A stretch of 64,000 nucleotides of DNA, taken from positions 62,001 to 126,000 of the forward strand of contig NZ_BMFK01000002.1 of the NCBI RefSeq assembly GCF_014638355.1. The letters run 5' to 3'. The translations under genes and the position numbers were made by a program. Of this stretch, positions 57,727-64,000 are shown piece after piece. The notes beneath the pieces are model-generated. The model ran no database searches. It had not been told where the DNA came from and worked only from the letters and a program-made list of their open reading frames with translations. Positions within the stretch are counted from its first letter, which is position 1, and every line of letters begins with the position of its first letter. The stretch is from Priestia taiwanensis (lineage in GTDB: Bacteria > Bacillota > Bacilli > Bacillales > Bacillaceae_G).

Positions 57727-58458
57727 CTATTTATTTTTTCGTGCTGCGAAGAAAATACGGTCAGATGTTTCTTCCACATCTTCATCTCCATACTCAGCAC
57801 GCACACTTACAACCTCAAATCCAGCCTCTTCAAGCCACTGTATATATTGCGCTGGCTCAAATGTACGCTGAACATGAAACTCATCAAAACGATGATAATA
57901 ATCGTTTTGCTCATCTTTTGTAAAGAATGTTAGTTCATGTTCTACACTGTGCTCATATTCCCCTTCGAAACAATTCCAAATGAGCGAAATCTCTTCTTCG
58001 TTCACCGTAAATGTCTCGTTAGCGAATATATCATGTATTTTATAAAGAGAATGAACATCAAATAGGAAATACCCATCTTGCTTCACATGCTCGTATACAG
58101 AAGCAAATGTACGCTTTATATCCTCTTCATCTAACACATAATTCAATGAGTCACAGAAGATTGTTACAACATCAAATGTAGCACCGATGTCTAATTGCGA
58201 CATATCTTGGGCGTATAGCGGGACTTTGTCTCCCACTTTCCCTGCTGCTACGGCTAACATTTCCTCTGATAAGTCAACACCAGTGACATTGTAACCATGC
58301 TGCATGAAAAGTTGTGTAATTGTACCCGTTCCACACGCAACATCTAATACAGATGCACCTTTTGCTGGCACATATTGCTTCACATAGGACATCCACTTCT
58401 CATAAGGAACATCACTCATTAGCTCATCATACAAGTGTGCAAAACGTCCATAAGCCAT
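57727..58458 (-). CDS. yqeM: YqeM, class I SAM-dependent methyltransferase
   Basis: 243 residues. SAM motif SVLDVACGTGTITQLF (~35-50), post-I GVDLSEEML, and FDVVTIFCDSLNYV. Substrate unknown. Last gene of yqeG-yqeH-aroE-yhbY-nadD-yqeK-rsfS-yqeM; its start overlaps the rsfS stop by 1 base. In B. subtilis comER follows close by, but here an 8-kb block intervenes. Confidence 0.88.
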   Translation of the reverse strand: MAYGRFAHLYDELMSDVPYEKWMSYVKQYVPAKGASVLDVACGTGTITQLFMQHGYNVTGVDLSEEMLAVAAGKVGDKVPLYAQDMSQLDIGATFDVVTIFCDSLNYVLDEEDIKRTFASVYEHVKQDGYFLFDVHSLYKIHDIFANETFTVNEEEISLIWNCFEGEYEHSVEHELTFFTKDEQNDYYHRFDEFHVQRTFEPAQYIQWLEEAGFEVVSVRAEYGDEDVEETSDRIFFAARKNK

Positions 58459-58811
58459 TAGTCTAACTCGCTATAAACATCCTCTTGAGGTGCATCTCCC
58501 CAAAGGCGCTCTAAGTTGTAGTAGCTACGCTCTTCACGGTGGAAGATATGAACAACAACATCACCGATATCTACTAATACCCAACGAGCTTCGTCGAATC
58601 CTTCTAGACGCTTTACTTCTAACCCTACTTCTTGTGCTTTTTCTTTAACTTCGCGTGCAATTGCTTGTACTTGCTTCTCTGATCCACCTTCACAAATCAT
58701 GAAGTAATCAGCAATTAAAGAAAGTCCTTGCATATTTAATACAACGATATCCTCTGCTCTCTTATCATCTGCTGCTTTTGCTGCTACTAGCATTATTTCA
58801 CGTACGTTCAT
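58458..58811 (-). CDS. rsfS: Ribosomal silencing factor RsfS
   Basis: 117 residues. Binds uL14 on the 50S subunit and blocks subunit joining in starvation. Conserved: DIVVLNMQGLSLIADYFMICEG, ARWVLVDIGDVVVHIFHREERSYYNLERLW (seen as WVLVDIGDVVVHIF). Overlaps yqeK by 4 bases. Confidence 0.95.
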   Translation of the reverse strand: MNVREIMLVAAKAADDKRAEDIVVLNMQGLSLIADYFMICEGGSEKQVQAIAREVKEKAQEVGLEVKRLEGFDEARWVLVDIGDVVVHIFHREERSYYNLERLWGDAPQEDVYSELD

Positions 58812-59383
58812 TTCATGTCCTCCACTTTCTGTTGTATAAACCTATTATATGTTTGAAATGTTAATGGATAAATGGCTTGATTTCTTTCTAATAAAAAGGA
58901 AATGGTATGCTTCAGTGCATACACCATCGCCTTATCTAAGCTTTCTTCCGCTAACGCTCTTGCTTCTTCTACTCCAGGGAAATTACGGCCTGGCTCAATA
59001 TAGTCTGCTACGTAAATAACTTTGTCTAACATCGTCATCTCTTCATGCCCACTCGTATGATATTTAATTGCTTGAAGAATAGAAGAATCTGTAATCCCCA
59101 CTTCTTTCTCTACTAAATAAGCACCGACCGGAGCATGCCATAGCTCTTTGTTATAGTGAAACAAATCACGTTCCATGTTCTGCTCCACCATAATTCTCTC
59201 CATTTCATCTACCGGCATACATTTTGCATAATCATGAAAAACAGCTGCTAATTCTGCTTTTTTCTCATCTACACCGTACTTTTTGGCTAAATGAATGGCT
59301 GTCTCCATCACACCAATCGTATGCGTATAACGCTTTTGATGCAACTTCGCCTCTACTAACTTTAACGCTTCTTCTTTATTCAT
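58808..59383 (-). CDS. yqeK: YqeK, HD-domain Ap4A hydrolase
   Basis: 191 residues from [14 protein letters not shown] at 59383 (RBS GAGGAGAATGG). HD motif AAVFHDYAK (~48-56) with upstream RYTHTIGV and downstream WHAPVGAYL and [10 protein letters not shown] metal ligands. Family members symmetrically hydrolyse Ap4A to ADP. It overlaps nadD by 8 bases. Confidence 0.92.
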   Translation of the reverse strand: MNKEEALKLVEAKLHQKRYTHTIGVMETAIHLAKKYGVDEKKAELAAVFHDYAKCMPVDEMERIMVEQNMERDLFHYNKELWHAPVGAYLVEKEVGITDSSILQAIKYHTSGHEEMTMLDKVIYVADYIEPGRNFPGVEEARALAEESLDKAMVYALKHTISFLLERNQAIYPLTFQTYNRFIQQKVEDMK

Positions 59384-59942
59384 ACAAACCATTCTCCTCT
59401 ATATAGTGTTGTATGTTTGTCGGTACTAAGTAACGAATACTTTTCCGATTCTTTATACGATCACGGATAAGGGAGGAAGATACGGAAAATTCAGGAATCT
59501 CCAATGTTATAATTGAGTAAGGCGACTTTACTGTATAACCTGGGCGTGTTACCCCAACAAATTGAACGAATTGAAGTAATTCATCCACTCTGTACCACTT
59601 AGGTAAATATTCTACCATATCTCCACCAATGATAAAGTAAAAGGTATGATGCGGATATTTCTCCCGCAACATCTTCATCGTATCATACGTATACGACACG
59701 CCTTCTCTCTCTAATTCATCTATTGCAAGAGCAAAGTCCTTATTACTTGCAATCGCCAACTCAATCATACGCAATCGATTTTCCGTCGATGTAAGCTTCT
59801 TCTCTTTCTTATGAGGAGGAACTTTATTTGGCATATACCAAATCTCATCTAAAGATAAAGCTTCCTTTACTTCATTTCCAATGAGTAAATGACCACAGTG
59901 AATTGGATCAAATGTACCACCAACTATCCCTATCTTGCCCAT
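59376..59942 (-). CDS. nadD: Nicotinate-nucleotide adenylyltransferase NadD
   Basis: 188 residues. Makes NaAD from NaMN in NAD synthesis. Nucleotidyltransferase H-x-G-H variant [14 protein letters not shown] (8-21, with H15 and H18), MPNKVPPHK, and the C-terminal [25 protein letters not shown] before 59942. Confidence 0.95.
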   Translation of the reverse strand: MGKIGIVGGTFDPIHCGHLLIGNEVKEALSLDEIWYMPNKVPPHKKEKKLTSTENRLRMIELAIASNKDFALAIDELEREGVSYTYDTMKMLREKYPHHTFYFIIGGDMVEYLPKWYRVDELLQFVQFVGVTRPGYTVKSPYSIITLEIPEFSVSSSLIRDRIKNRKSIRYLVPTNIQHYIEENGLYE

Positions 59943-59956
59943 TCGTCACTTCCCCC

Positions 59957-60250
59957 TTAACGAGGTAAATTAATTTGTTTGTGTTCACGAGACTCCTTGT
60001 ACAAAACAATTGTATGTCCAATTACTTGCACTAACTCTGCTCCTGTACCACGTGCTAAACTATTTGCTACATCATAACGATCTTCTTCACAGTTTTGAAG
60101 GATACTTACTTTCATTAGTTCGCGTCGCTCTAATGTATCTTCAATTTGTGTTAGCATATTATCATTTACGCCACCTTTACCTACTTGAAAAATTGGTGAT
60201 AAATGATGTGCTTTTGCGCGTAAGAAGCGCTTTTGTTTTCCTGTTAACAT
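59957..60250 (-). CDS. yhbY: CRM-domain RNA-binding protein YhbY
   Basis: 97 residues from [16 protein letters not shown] at 60250 (RBS TTGGAGGAAAG); a 24-codon extension upstream is within aroE and not used. CRM/YhbY domain with [10 protein letters not shown] and [15 protein letters not shown]; binds pre-50S particles. It overlaps the aroE 3' end by 7 bases. Confidence 0.93.
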   Translation of the reverse strand: MLTGKQKRFLRAKAHHLSPIFQVGKGGVNDNMLTQIEDTLERRELMKVSILQNCEEDRYDVANSLARGTGAELVQVIGHTIVLYKESREHKQINLPR

Positions 60251-61086
60251 GTATTCTTTCCTCCAAGTTGTTCTTCCACAATTTTTTTCATGCGTTCTAT
60301 ATTCGGCATAACGCCTGTCCATTTTTCAAAAGCTAATGCACCTTGATAAACGAACATCCCAACACCATTTTGGATAACTGCCCCTTTATCATGTGCTACC
60401 TTTAATAACTTCGTCTCTAATGGATTATATATAATATCACTTACGATGCTATCTCGTCTTAATCCATCTAACGAGATAGGTATATCATCAGTATAAGGAT
60501 GCATTCCAACCGTTGTCGTATTAATTATAATATCATATTTGTCAATTTGTTGCTCTGCTTCTACAATCGTTAAGGCATGTGATAATTGTTGCTCTGCACA
60601 ATCCGTAATCAAATCTGCTGCTCGTTGCACAGTTCGGTTCGCAATATCTATATGCTTAACACCGAGGGAAGCAAGTGTAAAGAAAATGGCACGACACGCA
60701 CCACCCGCCCCGACGATGAGTATACGTTTCTTCTTCAAATCCCCACTTATTTCTTGCAAGGCACGGACATACCCAATACCATCCGTATTATAGCCAATTA
60801 ACTTTCCATCCAGATGAACGATCGTATTAACAGCACCTATTGATTTGGCAATACTATCCACTTCATCAAGATAATCCATCACGTGTACTTTATGTGGGGT
60901 TGTAACGTTAAATCCACCTATTTGTAGTGCTTTCATCCCTTTAATAGCATCTTCTAAATCACGTGGATGCACTTGAAACGCCGTATAATATCCATCGATT
61001 TCATGGTGAGAAAATGCGTTATTATGCATGACAGGTGACATAGAATGACCAATTGGATACCCGATGACTCCATAGATTTTCTTCAT
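60244..61086 (-). CDS. aroE: Shikimate dehydrogenase (NADP+) AroE
   Basis: 280 residues. Reduces 3-dehydroshikimate. Shikimate site [13 protein letters not shown] (13-25) and NVTTPHK (catalytic Lys, ~59-65); NADP site [12 protein letters not shown] (~125-136). Between yqeH and yhbY. Confidence 0.95.
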   Translation of the reverse strand: MKKIYGVIGYPIGHSMSPVMHNNAFSHHEIDGYYTAFQVHPRDLEDAIKGMKALQIGGFNVTTPHKVHVMDYLDEVDSIAKSIGAVNTIVHLDGKLIGYNTDGIGYVRALQEISGDLKKKRILIVGAGGACRAIFFTLASLGVKHIDIANRTVQRAADLITDCAEQQLSHALTIVEAEQQIDKYDIIINTTTVGMHPYTDDIPISLDGLRRDSIVSDIIYNPLETKLLKVAHDKGAVIQNGVGMFVYQGALAFEKWTGVMPNIERMKKIVEEQLGGKNTC

Positions 61087-61104
61087 CCTGCTTCTCTCTC
61101 CCTA

Positions 61105-62211
61105 TTAAATAAGTGAACGACGAAGTGTAACGTTAACTCCTTTTGGTACATATGCAGCTACTTTCGCACCTGATTCGTTTACCGTTACCCACCCTAAACC
61201 AGAGAATACGATATCTGTTTTACTCTCTTTAATCATAAACTCGTGGCGTACAAGCTCTGGGAATTCTTTCAGCTCATCTCCTGATGGTGGTTGCAATAAC
61301 TCACCCAGATGATTTGCGTATAATTCGTCCGCTTTCTCTAACTTCGTACGATGAATCTTTAAGTTAGAAGAGAAGTGGCAAATTAACGAGCGACGTCCAC
61401 CGCTAATATAATCTAGACGTGCTAGTCCACCAAAGAATAATGTTTGCTCTTCATTTAATTGATACACCATTGGCTTAACTTCTTTTGTTGGCGTAATAAT
61501 TTTCAAACTATGCTTATCTACATAGTGTGCCATTTGGTGATGATTAATGATACCTGGTGTATCATAAAGCGAAGATTGTTCATCAAGGGGAATATCAATT
61601 AAATCCAATGTTGTACCCGGGAAATGTGACGTTGTAATAATATTTTCTTCAATATCACTAAATTGTTTAATCATTCGATTAATAAATGTAGACTTTCCTA
61701 CATTCGTACATCCTACAATGTACACATCTTTGCCTTCTCGATGCTTTTCAATACTAGCAGCTAATTCTTCAATCCCAATTCCTTTTGCTGCACTAATTAA
61801 ATGAATGTCTGTAGCATGTAAACCCCAACGTTTAGCCGTGCCTCGCATCCAATCCGTCAACTTACGCTGTTTCACCGACTTCGGAATTAAGTCTGCTTTG
61901 TTTCCAACAAGAAGCACTTTATTCTTCCCAATGAAACGATGGATACCTGGTAACCAGCTACCGCTAAAGTCAAAAATATCAACAATCTTTACTACTAACG
62001 CGTCGGTACTACCGATACCATTTAAGATGCGAAGAAAATCATCATCTGTTAATGAAACATCTTGAATTTCATTATAATGCTTTAAACGGAAGCAACGCTG
62101 GCATATTACTTGTTCTTTTTCTAATGATGACGCAGGTGCATACCCTAATTCATTATTATCTGTTGTTTGAATAACAACACCGCACCCAATACATTTTACT
62201 GCTTCATTCAA
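61105..62211 (-). CDS. yqeH: Circularly permuted ribosome-biogenesis GTPase YqeH
   Basis: 368 residues. N-terminal treble-clef zinc finger (C7, C10, C37, C40), then GTPase motifs in permuted order: G4 NKADL (~110) before G1 GCTNVGKST (~165) and G3 DTPG (~218). Needed for 30S assembly. 18 bases before aroE, 3 bases after yqeG. Confidence 0.96.
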   Translation of the reverse strand: MNEAVKCIGCGVVIQTTDNNELGYAPASSLEKEQVICQRCFRLKHYNEIQDVSLTDDDFLRILNGIGSTDALVVKIVDIFDFSGSWLPGIHRFIGKNKVLLVGNKADLIPKSVKQRKLTDWMRGTAKRWGLHATDIHLISAAKGIGIEELAASIEKHREGKDVYIVGCTNVGKSTFINRMIKQFSDIEENIITTSHFPGTTLDLIDIPLDEQSSLYDTPGIINHHQMAHYVDKHSLKIITPTKEVKPMVYQLNEEQTLFFGGLARLDYISGGRRSLICHFSSNLKIHRTKLEKADELYANHLGELLQPPSGDELKEFPELVRHEFMIKESKTDIVFSGLGWVTVNESGAKVAAYVPKGVNVTLRRSLI

Positions 62212-62214
62212 CTT

Positions 62215-62730
62215 CTATTCCTCCCAATGTATAAGTCCTCTCGTTTTTAACTTCTTTAAAATACGACGTTCAATTATTCGATTAAACTTCGTCATAAGAC
62301 CATCTGTTTTTGCTACAGGAACGACTAAAATCGTATGTAAACCTAGACGATTCCCACCAAGCACATCTGTTAGCACTTGATCTCCAATCATGACTACTTC
62401 GTCTGCACGTAAATGCATCATGTAAAGAGCACGTTTAAATGCTTTATTCATTGGCTTTCTCGCACTATGGACAAATGGAATATTTAATGGATCTGAGAAA
62501 TCTTTCACACGCTTTTCATTATTATTCGAAACAACAGTAACGTTAATGCCATATCTCTTCATCTCTGTAAACCACTCGATAAGCTTAGGCGTAGCATTTG
62601 GACGGTCCCATTCAATTAACGTATTATCTAAGTCAGTAATAATACCTTTAATTCCTCGTTCCTTTAATTTCGTAGGCGTAATTTCATATATATCTTTCAC
62701 ATATTCATTTGGTAAAAAACGTTTTAGCAT
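62215..62730 (-). CDS. yqeG: YqeG, HAD-superfamily phosphatase (subfamily IIIA)
   Basis: 171 residues. HAD motif I DLDNTLIEW (33-41), motif II VVSNN, motif III/IV KPMNKAF... and VMIGDQVLTDVLGG. Substrate uncertain. First gene of the operon, RBS GAGGTGTTAAG. Divergent from sda, with the DnaA-box cluster between. Confidence 0.93.
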   Translation of the reverse strand: MLKRFLPNEYVKDIYEITPTKLKERGIKGIITDLDNTLIEWDRPNATPKLIEWFTEMKRYGINVTVVSNNNEKRVKDFSDPLNIPFVHSARKPMNKAFKRALYMMHLRADEVVMIGDQVLTDVLGGNRLGLHTILVVPVAKTDGLMTKFNRIIERRILKKLKTRGLIHWEE

Positions 62731-62829
62731 CTTAACACCTCAATTAAATTAAACAATAATTGTCAATACTCTTCTATAAGTAACGTTTCTCTTATAAAAA
62801 TGACAAAAATTTTACGACAAAATCAGCGT

Positions 62830-62939
62830 TTATCCATTCTGTGGATAAGTTTATACACAATATAACCCTCTTATTCCCAGTCAATCCCAACTGTTCTTTC
62901 TTTTTATTCCACAACTTATCCACTGTCTAATGTGGATAG
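62830..62939. promoter_or_regulatory. Cluster of DnaA-box-like sites upstream of sda
   Basis: Five sites resemble TTATNCACA: TTATCCATT (62830-62838, 2 mismatches), TTATCCACA (minus, 62840-62848, perfect), TTATACACA (62851-62859, perfect for N), TTATCCACT (62916-62924, one mismatch) and CTATCCACA (minus, 62931-62939, one mismatch). DnaA control of sda is known in B. subtilis. The sites may also affect divergent yqeG. Confidence 0.85.
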
Positions 62940-63009
62940 ATAGGAGTTTGTATAAATAGAAAAAATTTGGTTAAATAAATTTAAGCTAATCGTAAATATA
63001 GGAGGTGCA

Positions 63010-63033
63010 ATGCCATCTAGGCGATACGTATGA
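63010..63033 (+). CDS. Seven-codon leader ORF (MPSRRYV) overlapping the sda start
   Basis: ATG at 63010 directly follows a strong GGAGGTG (63001-63007). The reading frame ends with TGA at 63031-63033, which overlaps the sda ATG (63030-63032) as ATGA. The sda ATG itself has no ribosome binding site nearby. It may be a coupling leader peptide. Alternatively sda begins elsewhere or the assembly has a frameshift, but in-frame sda codons stop at TAG 63018-63020. Confidence 0.5.
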   Translation: MPSRRYV

Positions 63034-63221
63034 ATAACATATCTGATGAATTACTTATTGATTCATATTACAAAGCGATTGACTTAGACTTACACCCTGA
63101 TTTTATTTTTCTTATGGAAAGCGAAATTATCCGCCGTTCTCTTCAAAACAAATTAAACCCTTCAAAATGCACTATTCAAAAAACTACTCTTCAAGTACAT
63201 CTCGAAACACAACCAGTCTAA
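63030..63221 (+). CDS. sda: Sporulation checkpoint inhibitor Sda
   Basis: 63 residues. Helical-hairpin inhibitor of KinA/KinB autophosphorylation; blocks sporulation when replication is disturbed. The first ~38 residues ([28 protein letters not shown]) match the Sda hairpin. B. subtilis Sda is ~46 residues, so there is an extra polar C-terminal tail of about 20 here. Upstream DnaA boxes fit the known control. Translation start appears coupled to a leader ORF. Confidence 0.88.
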   Translation: MNNISDELLIDSYYKAIDLDLHPDFIFLMESEIIRRSLQNKLNPSKCTIQKTTLQVHLETQPV

Positions 63222-63240
63222 TCGAATTATTCACACGACA

Positions 63241-63273
63241 AAAAAGCTAGGAGGGGATCCACTCACCCTCCTA
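63241..63273 (-). terminator. Terminator downstream of psd
   Basis: TAGGAGGG / CCCTCCTA perfect 8-bp stem with a 10-base loop, then GCTTTTTT on the minus strand. Confidence 0.8.
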
Positions 63274-63284
63274 CATTTTCTATT

Positions 63285-64000
63285 TCACTTCAATTTCGAT
63301 ACTAACTTACCGATTTTTTGTCCCATAAATAAATCTTGCTTATAGTGAATCGCTGGATCAATCTCAAATGAACCCTTCTCGAACAGTAAAACAATCGTTG
63401 AACCAAATGAGAAGTACCCTACTTCATCCCCTCTCATGAAGGCTTGGCTTTCATTTGTCACATGAATCGTGTTAACAAACATTGCACCTACTTTTACAAC
63501 CGCTACATGTTGCCCATTATGTACCAACTCTGATACAACTCGGTAATTCTTAGATAATGGTGACTTTCCATATTTTAAGCCTAGTTCATTTACTGGCGCA
63601 GATTTCGTTCCTAACTCAAAGCGCTCTACTACTTCTCCATCAATTGGACTGTGAATACGGTGATAGTGGCTTGGGCTTAAATAAAGGACAAAATATTGTC
63701 CACCTTCATATTTATGAGTACGTTCCTCTTTCCCTAACATATCAATGATAGAGTAGTGCTTGCCCTTTACTGTAAACTGCTTATCTTCATTAATAATACC
63801 GAAGTCTTCCACAACACAGTCTACGGGACTCACTACTGTATCGGATTCTATATCCACTGTACGTACTCCCTCTTTTAAACGACGAGTGAAGAAATCATGT
63901 AAGGAATGGTACTCCTTCATATCCTTTTCCATTTCATCTAGACGAATATTATATGTCTTCGCATATGTTGGAATAAGAACTTTACTCATTTTAGACGTCG
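63285..64000 (-). CDS. psd: Phosphatidylserine decarboxylase Psd (N-terminus cut by window edge)
   Basis: The visible part starts in frame at the window edge. An ATG at 63989 is internal, since the frame is still open upstream and the family has ~20-25 more N-terminal residues. Pyruvoyl enzyme making phosphatidylethanolamine. Features: LHDFFTRRLKEG, SPVDCVVEDFG, YLSPSHYHRIHSP, VGAMFVNTI, and the FGST autocleavage site (~residue 199 of the visible part) where Ser becomes the pyruvoyl group. Note the GDEVGYFSFGSTIVLLFEKG block, seen as two adjoining motifs. Confidence 0.92.
   Translation of the reverse strand, partial: TSKMSKVLIPTYAKTYNIRLDEMEKDMKEYHSLHDFFTRRLKEGVRTVDIESDTVVSPVDCVVEDFGIINEDKQFTVKGKHYSIIDMLGKEERTHKYEGGQYFVLYLSPSHYHRIHSPIDGEVVERFELGTKSAPVNELGLKYGKSPLSKNYRVVSELVHNGQHVAVVKVGAMFVNTIHVTNESQAFMRGDEVGYFSFGSTIVLLFEKGSFEIDPAIHYKQDLFMGQKIGKLVSKLK

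Overview
The window is 64 kb of low-GC chromosome from a spore-forming member of Bacillus. Evidence: SigA, Gpr, SpoIIP, YqfC/YqfD, Sda and ComE proteins; strong AGGAGG-type ribosome binding sites; a T-box, a CIRCE element and a cre-like site; and a gene order that follows the B. subtilis yqf/yqe region. Two features point towards the B. cereus side of the genus: a VrrA/YqfQ protein next to ispH, and the psd-sda-yqeG order. From memory, RecO and LuxS look clearly divergent from typical B. cereus proteins, so I call it a cereus-like or basal relative and not a specific species. No tRNA, rRNA, phage, IS element or CRISPR array was seen.

Layout. 1-5.3 kb: start of the DEAD-box helicase cshB (cut by the window edge), yqfQ, ispH, a membrane protein, a GC-rich palindromic repeat element, yqfO, trmK, cccA. 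5.3-11.2 kb: membrane protein, the sigA-dnaG-yqxD macromolecular synthesis cluster, then the gluconeogenic regulators yqfL and ccpN. 11.4-23.2 kb: glyQS behind a T-box, then recO-yqzL-era-dgkA-ybeY-pgpH-phoH-yqfD-yqfC-yqeY-rpsU. This run lacks the cdd and yqfB-floA-yqeZ genes that B. subtilis has here. 23.4-26.6 kb: deoC with a cre-like site and a palindromic operator, spoIIP, a His-rich secreted protein, luxS. 26.7-34.7 kb: the CIRCE-controlled hrcA-grpE-dnaK-dnaJ-prmA-rsmE-mtaB heat-shock operon. 34.8-44.5 kb: hemW, a LysE-type exporter, lepA, yqxA, gpr, rpsT, an MFS and a MATE transporter, holA. 44.8-49.7 kb: yqzM and the late competence genes comEC, comEB, comEA, comER. 49.8-57.6 kb: an accessory block separating comER from yqeM (lipoprotein, XRE-TPR regulator divergent from an MFS exporter, Bax-inhibitor-like protein, cystine symporter tcyP, quinone oxidoreductase, PH-domain protein). 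57.7-64 kb: yqeG-yqeH-aroE-yhbY-nadD-yqeK-rsfS-yqeM, then sda behind a cluster of DnaA boxes, and the truncated psd.

The genes are mainly core housekeeping: transcription and replication initiation, ribosome assembly GTPases and RNA modification, protein folding, DNA uptake, and the sporulation checkpoint and effectors. I found no wholly new multi-gene system. The most interesting signals are regulatory: (i) sda appears to be translated through a 7-codon leader ORF whose stop overlaps the sda start, below five DnaA-box-like sites; (ii) two near-identical 22-bp operator-like repeats bracket the promoter of an MFS exporter divergent from an XRE-TPR regulator; (iii) a 16-bp palindrome at deoC recurs with one mismatch upstream of holA; (iv) there is a GC-rich hairpin repeat at 2.7 kb.
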